12,228 nucleotides of DNA from Candidatus Iainarchaeum sp. (lineage in GTDB: Archaea > Micrarchaeota > Micrarchaeia > Anstonellales > Bilamarchaeaceae): the NCBI GenBank assembly GCA_028711485.1, contig JAQTSF010000017.1:1-12228 (forward strand), given 5' to 3'. The notes beneath the pieces were generated by a model. It was not told the DNA's origin, ran no database searches, and was given only the letters and a program-made list of their open reading frames with translations. The translations under genes and the position numbers were made by a program. Positions 11,588 to 12,228 of this stretch are shown piece by piece. How positions within the stretch are numbered: position 1 is the stretch's first letter; each line of letters opens with the position of its first letter.

Positions 11588-11593
11588 AACAAA

Positions 11594-12228
11594 TTATTTT
11601 TTTCTAGAGTATACGCGAAGAATATCTTTTGATAAATTTTGGGTTGATTCTAAATAATATTTTTTAAGAAAAGATTTTGAAAAAACAGGAACTCCATCAA
11701 ATAATTCTTTGTTTGATTTGAAAAGATAAATTTTATTTACTAAATTTTCTTTTAAAAAACTTTCGTGGGTTTTTGTCCCACCTTCAACTAAAACAGAAGT
11801 TATTTTTATTTTTGAAAGGAATTTTAGAACACAATTTAGATTAATTTTGTTTTTGAAAATCAACAATTCAAAACCTTTTGATTTGAGATAGTTTAATTTT
11901 TCTTTATCTGAATTGGAAGTAGTAATAATTAGAATATTTTTATCTTTCAGAACTCTTGAATTTATTGGGATTTTTAAATATGGATCTAAAATTATTTTTA
12001 AAGGATTCCTGCTATTTTTTATTCTAGAAGTTAATTGAGGATTGTCGATTACGATTGTATTTACACCGACTAAAATTGCATCATATTTTGAACGTAATTT
12101 ATGGGAAAATAGTTTTGCTGCTTTTCCAGTTATATTTGTTTTTTGGCATTTTTTAGAGATAAAACCATCTGAACTAGAAGCTACTTTTAATGCAATAAAA
12201 GGCAGGTGTTTTTTAGAATAATGAAAAA
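11594..12228 (-). CDS. ribD: RibD, C-terminal reductase domain (5' end outside window)
   Basis: This is the reductase that converts 5-amino-6-ribosylamino-pyrimidinedione phosphate to the ribitylamino form in riboflavin synthesis, using NADPH. The frame is open from the right edge to the stop at 11594, about 210 residues. It shows the family order: PFIALKVASSSDGFIS near the edge, then ITGKAAKLFSHKLRSKYDAI, LVGVNTIVIDNPQLTSR, PLKIILDPYLKIP and, near the C terminus, the nucleotide-site motif VLVEGGTKTHESFL. The residues before PFIALK (FHYSKKHL) do not contain a start and look like the linker after the deaminase domain in bifunctional RibD, so a deaminase half probably lies beyond the edge; stand-alone archaeal reductases normally begin at this point. 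A TTG at 11866 is internal to the domain and is not a start. The domain is convincing; the fusion is inferred. Confidence 0.88.
   Translation of the reverse strand, partial: FHYSKKHLPFIALKVASSSDGFISKKCQKTNITGKAAKLFSHKLRSKYDAILVGVNTIVIDNPQLTSRIKNSRNPLKIILDPYLKIPINSRVLKDKNILIITTSNSDKEKLNYLKSKGFELLIFKNKINLNCVLKFLSKIKITSVLVEGGTKTHESFLKENLVNKIYLFKSNKELFDGVPVFSKSFLKKYYLESTQNLSKDILRVYSRKK

Noticed and set aside
11864..11866. TTG as the start of a 90-residue protein
   Set aside because: The same frame stays open to the window edge and encodes the rest of the RibD reductase domain.

Overview
The window reads as archaeal DNA, probably from a small-genome, low-GC lineage of DPANN type (the phylum is a guess). 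The signs are an archaeal/eukaryal-type tryptophanyl-tRNA synthetase, a TrmB-family regulator, a Rad50-type ATPase with a zinc hook, and TATA boxes about 26-29 bases upstream of several start codons, which suggests leaderless transcripts. Where Shine-Dalgarno sites occur they are of the AGGTG/GGTGA type. Two metabolic genes look bacterial in type: a class I GAPDH and a ribD that appears bifunctional. No rRNA, tRNA or CRISPR array was found.

Layout. Positions 38-1905 hold a tight cas1-cas2-cas4 adaptation cassette, with no effector gene or array inside the window. Positions 1902-2245 are gene-free, richer in G+C and full of paired arms; they look like structured RNA and share small features with what I recall of type V-F (Cas12f/Cas14) tracrRNA. 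Positions 2252-2458 hold a second, different hairpin cluster framed by direct repeats. A small HEAT/ARM-like protein gene (2509-3069, minus) follows, then a third repeat-and-hairpin zone (3135-3325).

From about 3330 the DNA becomes AT-rich and looks like chromosomal background. It carries an eight-helix ZIP-like membrane protein, the Rad50-like ATPase, a convergent protein-kinase-like gene, trpS, a small two-helix membrane protein, class I GAPDH, a radical SAM protein, a divergent TrmB regulator, and the 3' part of ribD running off the right edge.

The genes do not form one pathway. Three local units stand out: the CRISPR adaptation cassette with its adjoining structured region; the ZIP-like and Rad50-like genes, which share a 12-base promoter-proximal sequence; and the radical SAM/TrmB divergent pair, which appear to share one TATA element. 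The shift in base composition suggests that the left third (roughly 1-3100) was acquired separately, although a metagenomic assembly join cannot be excluded from sequence alone.
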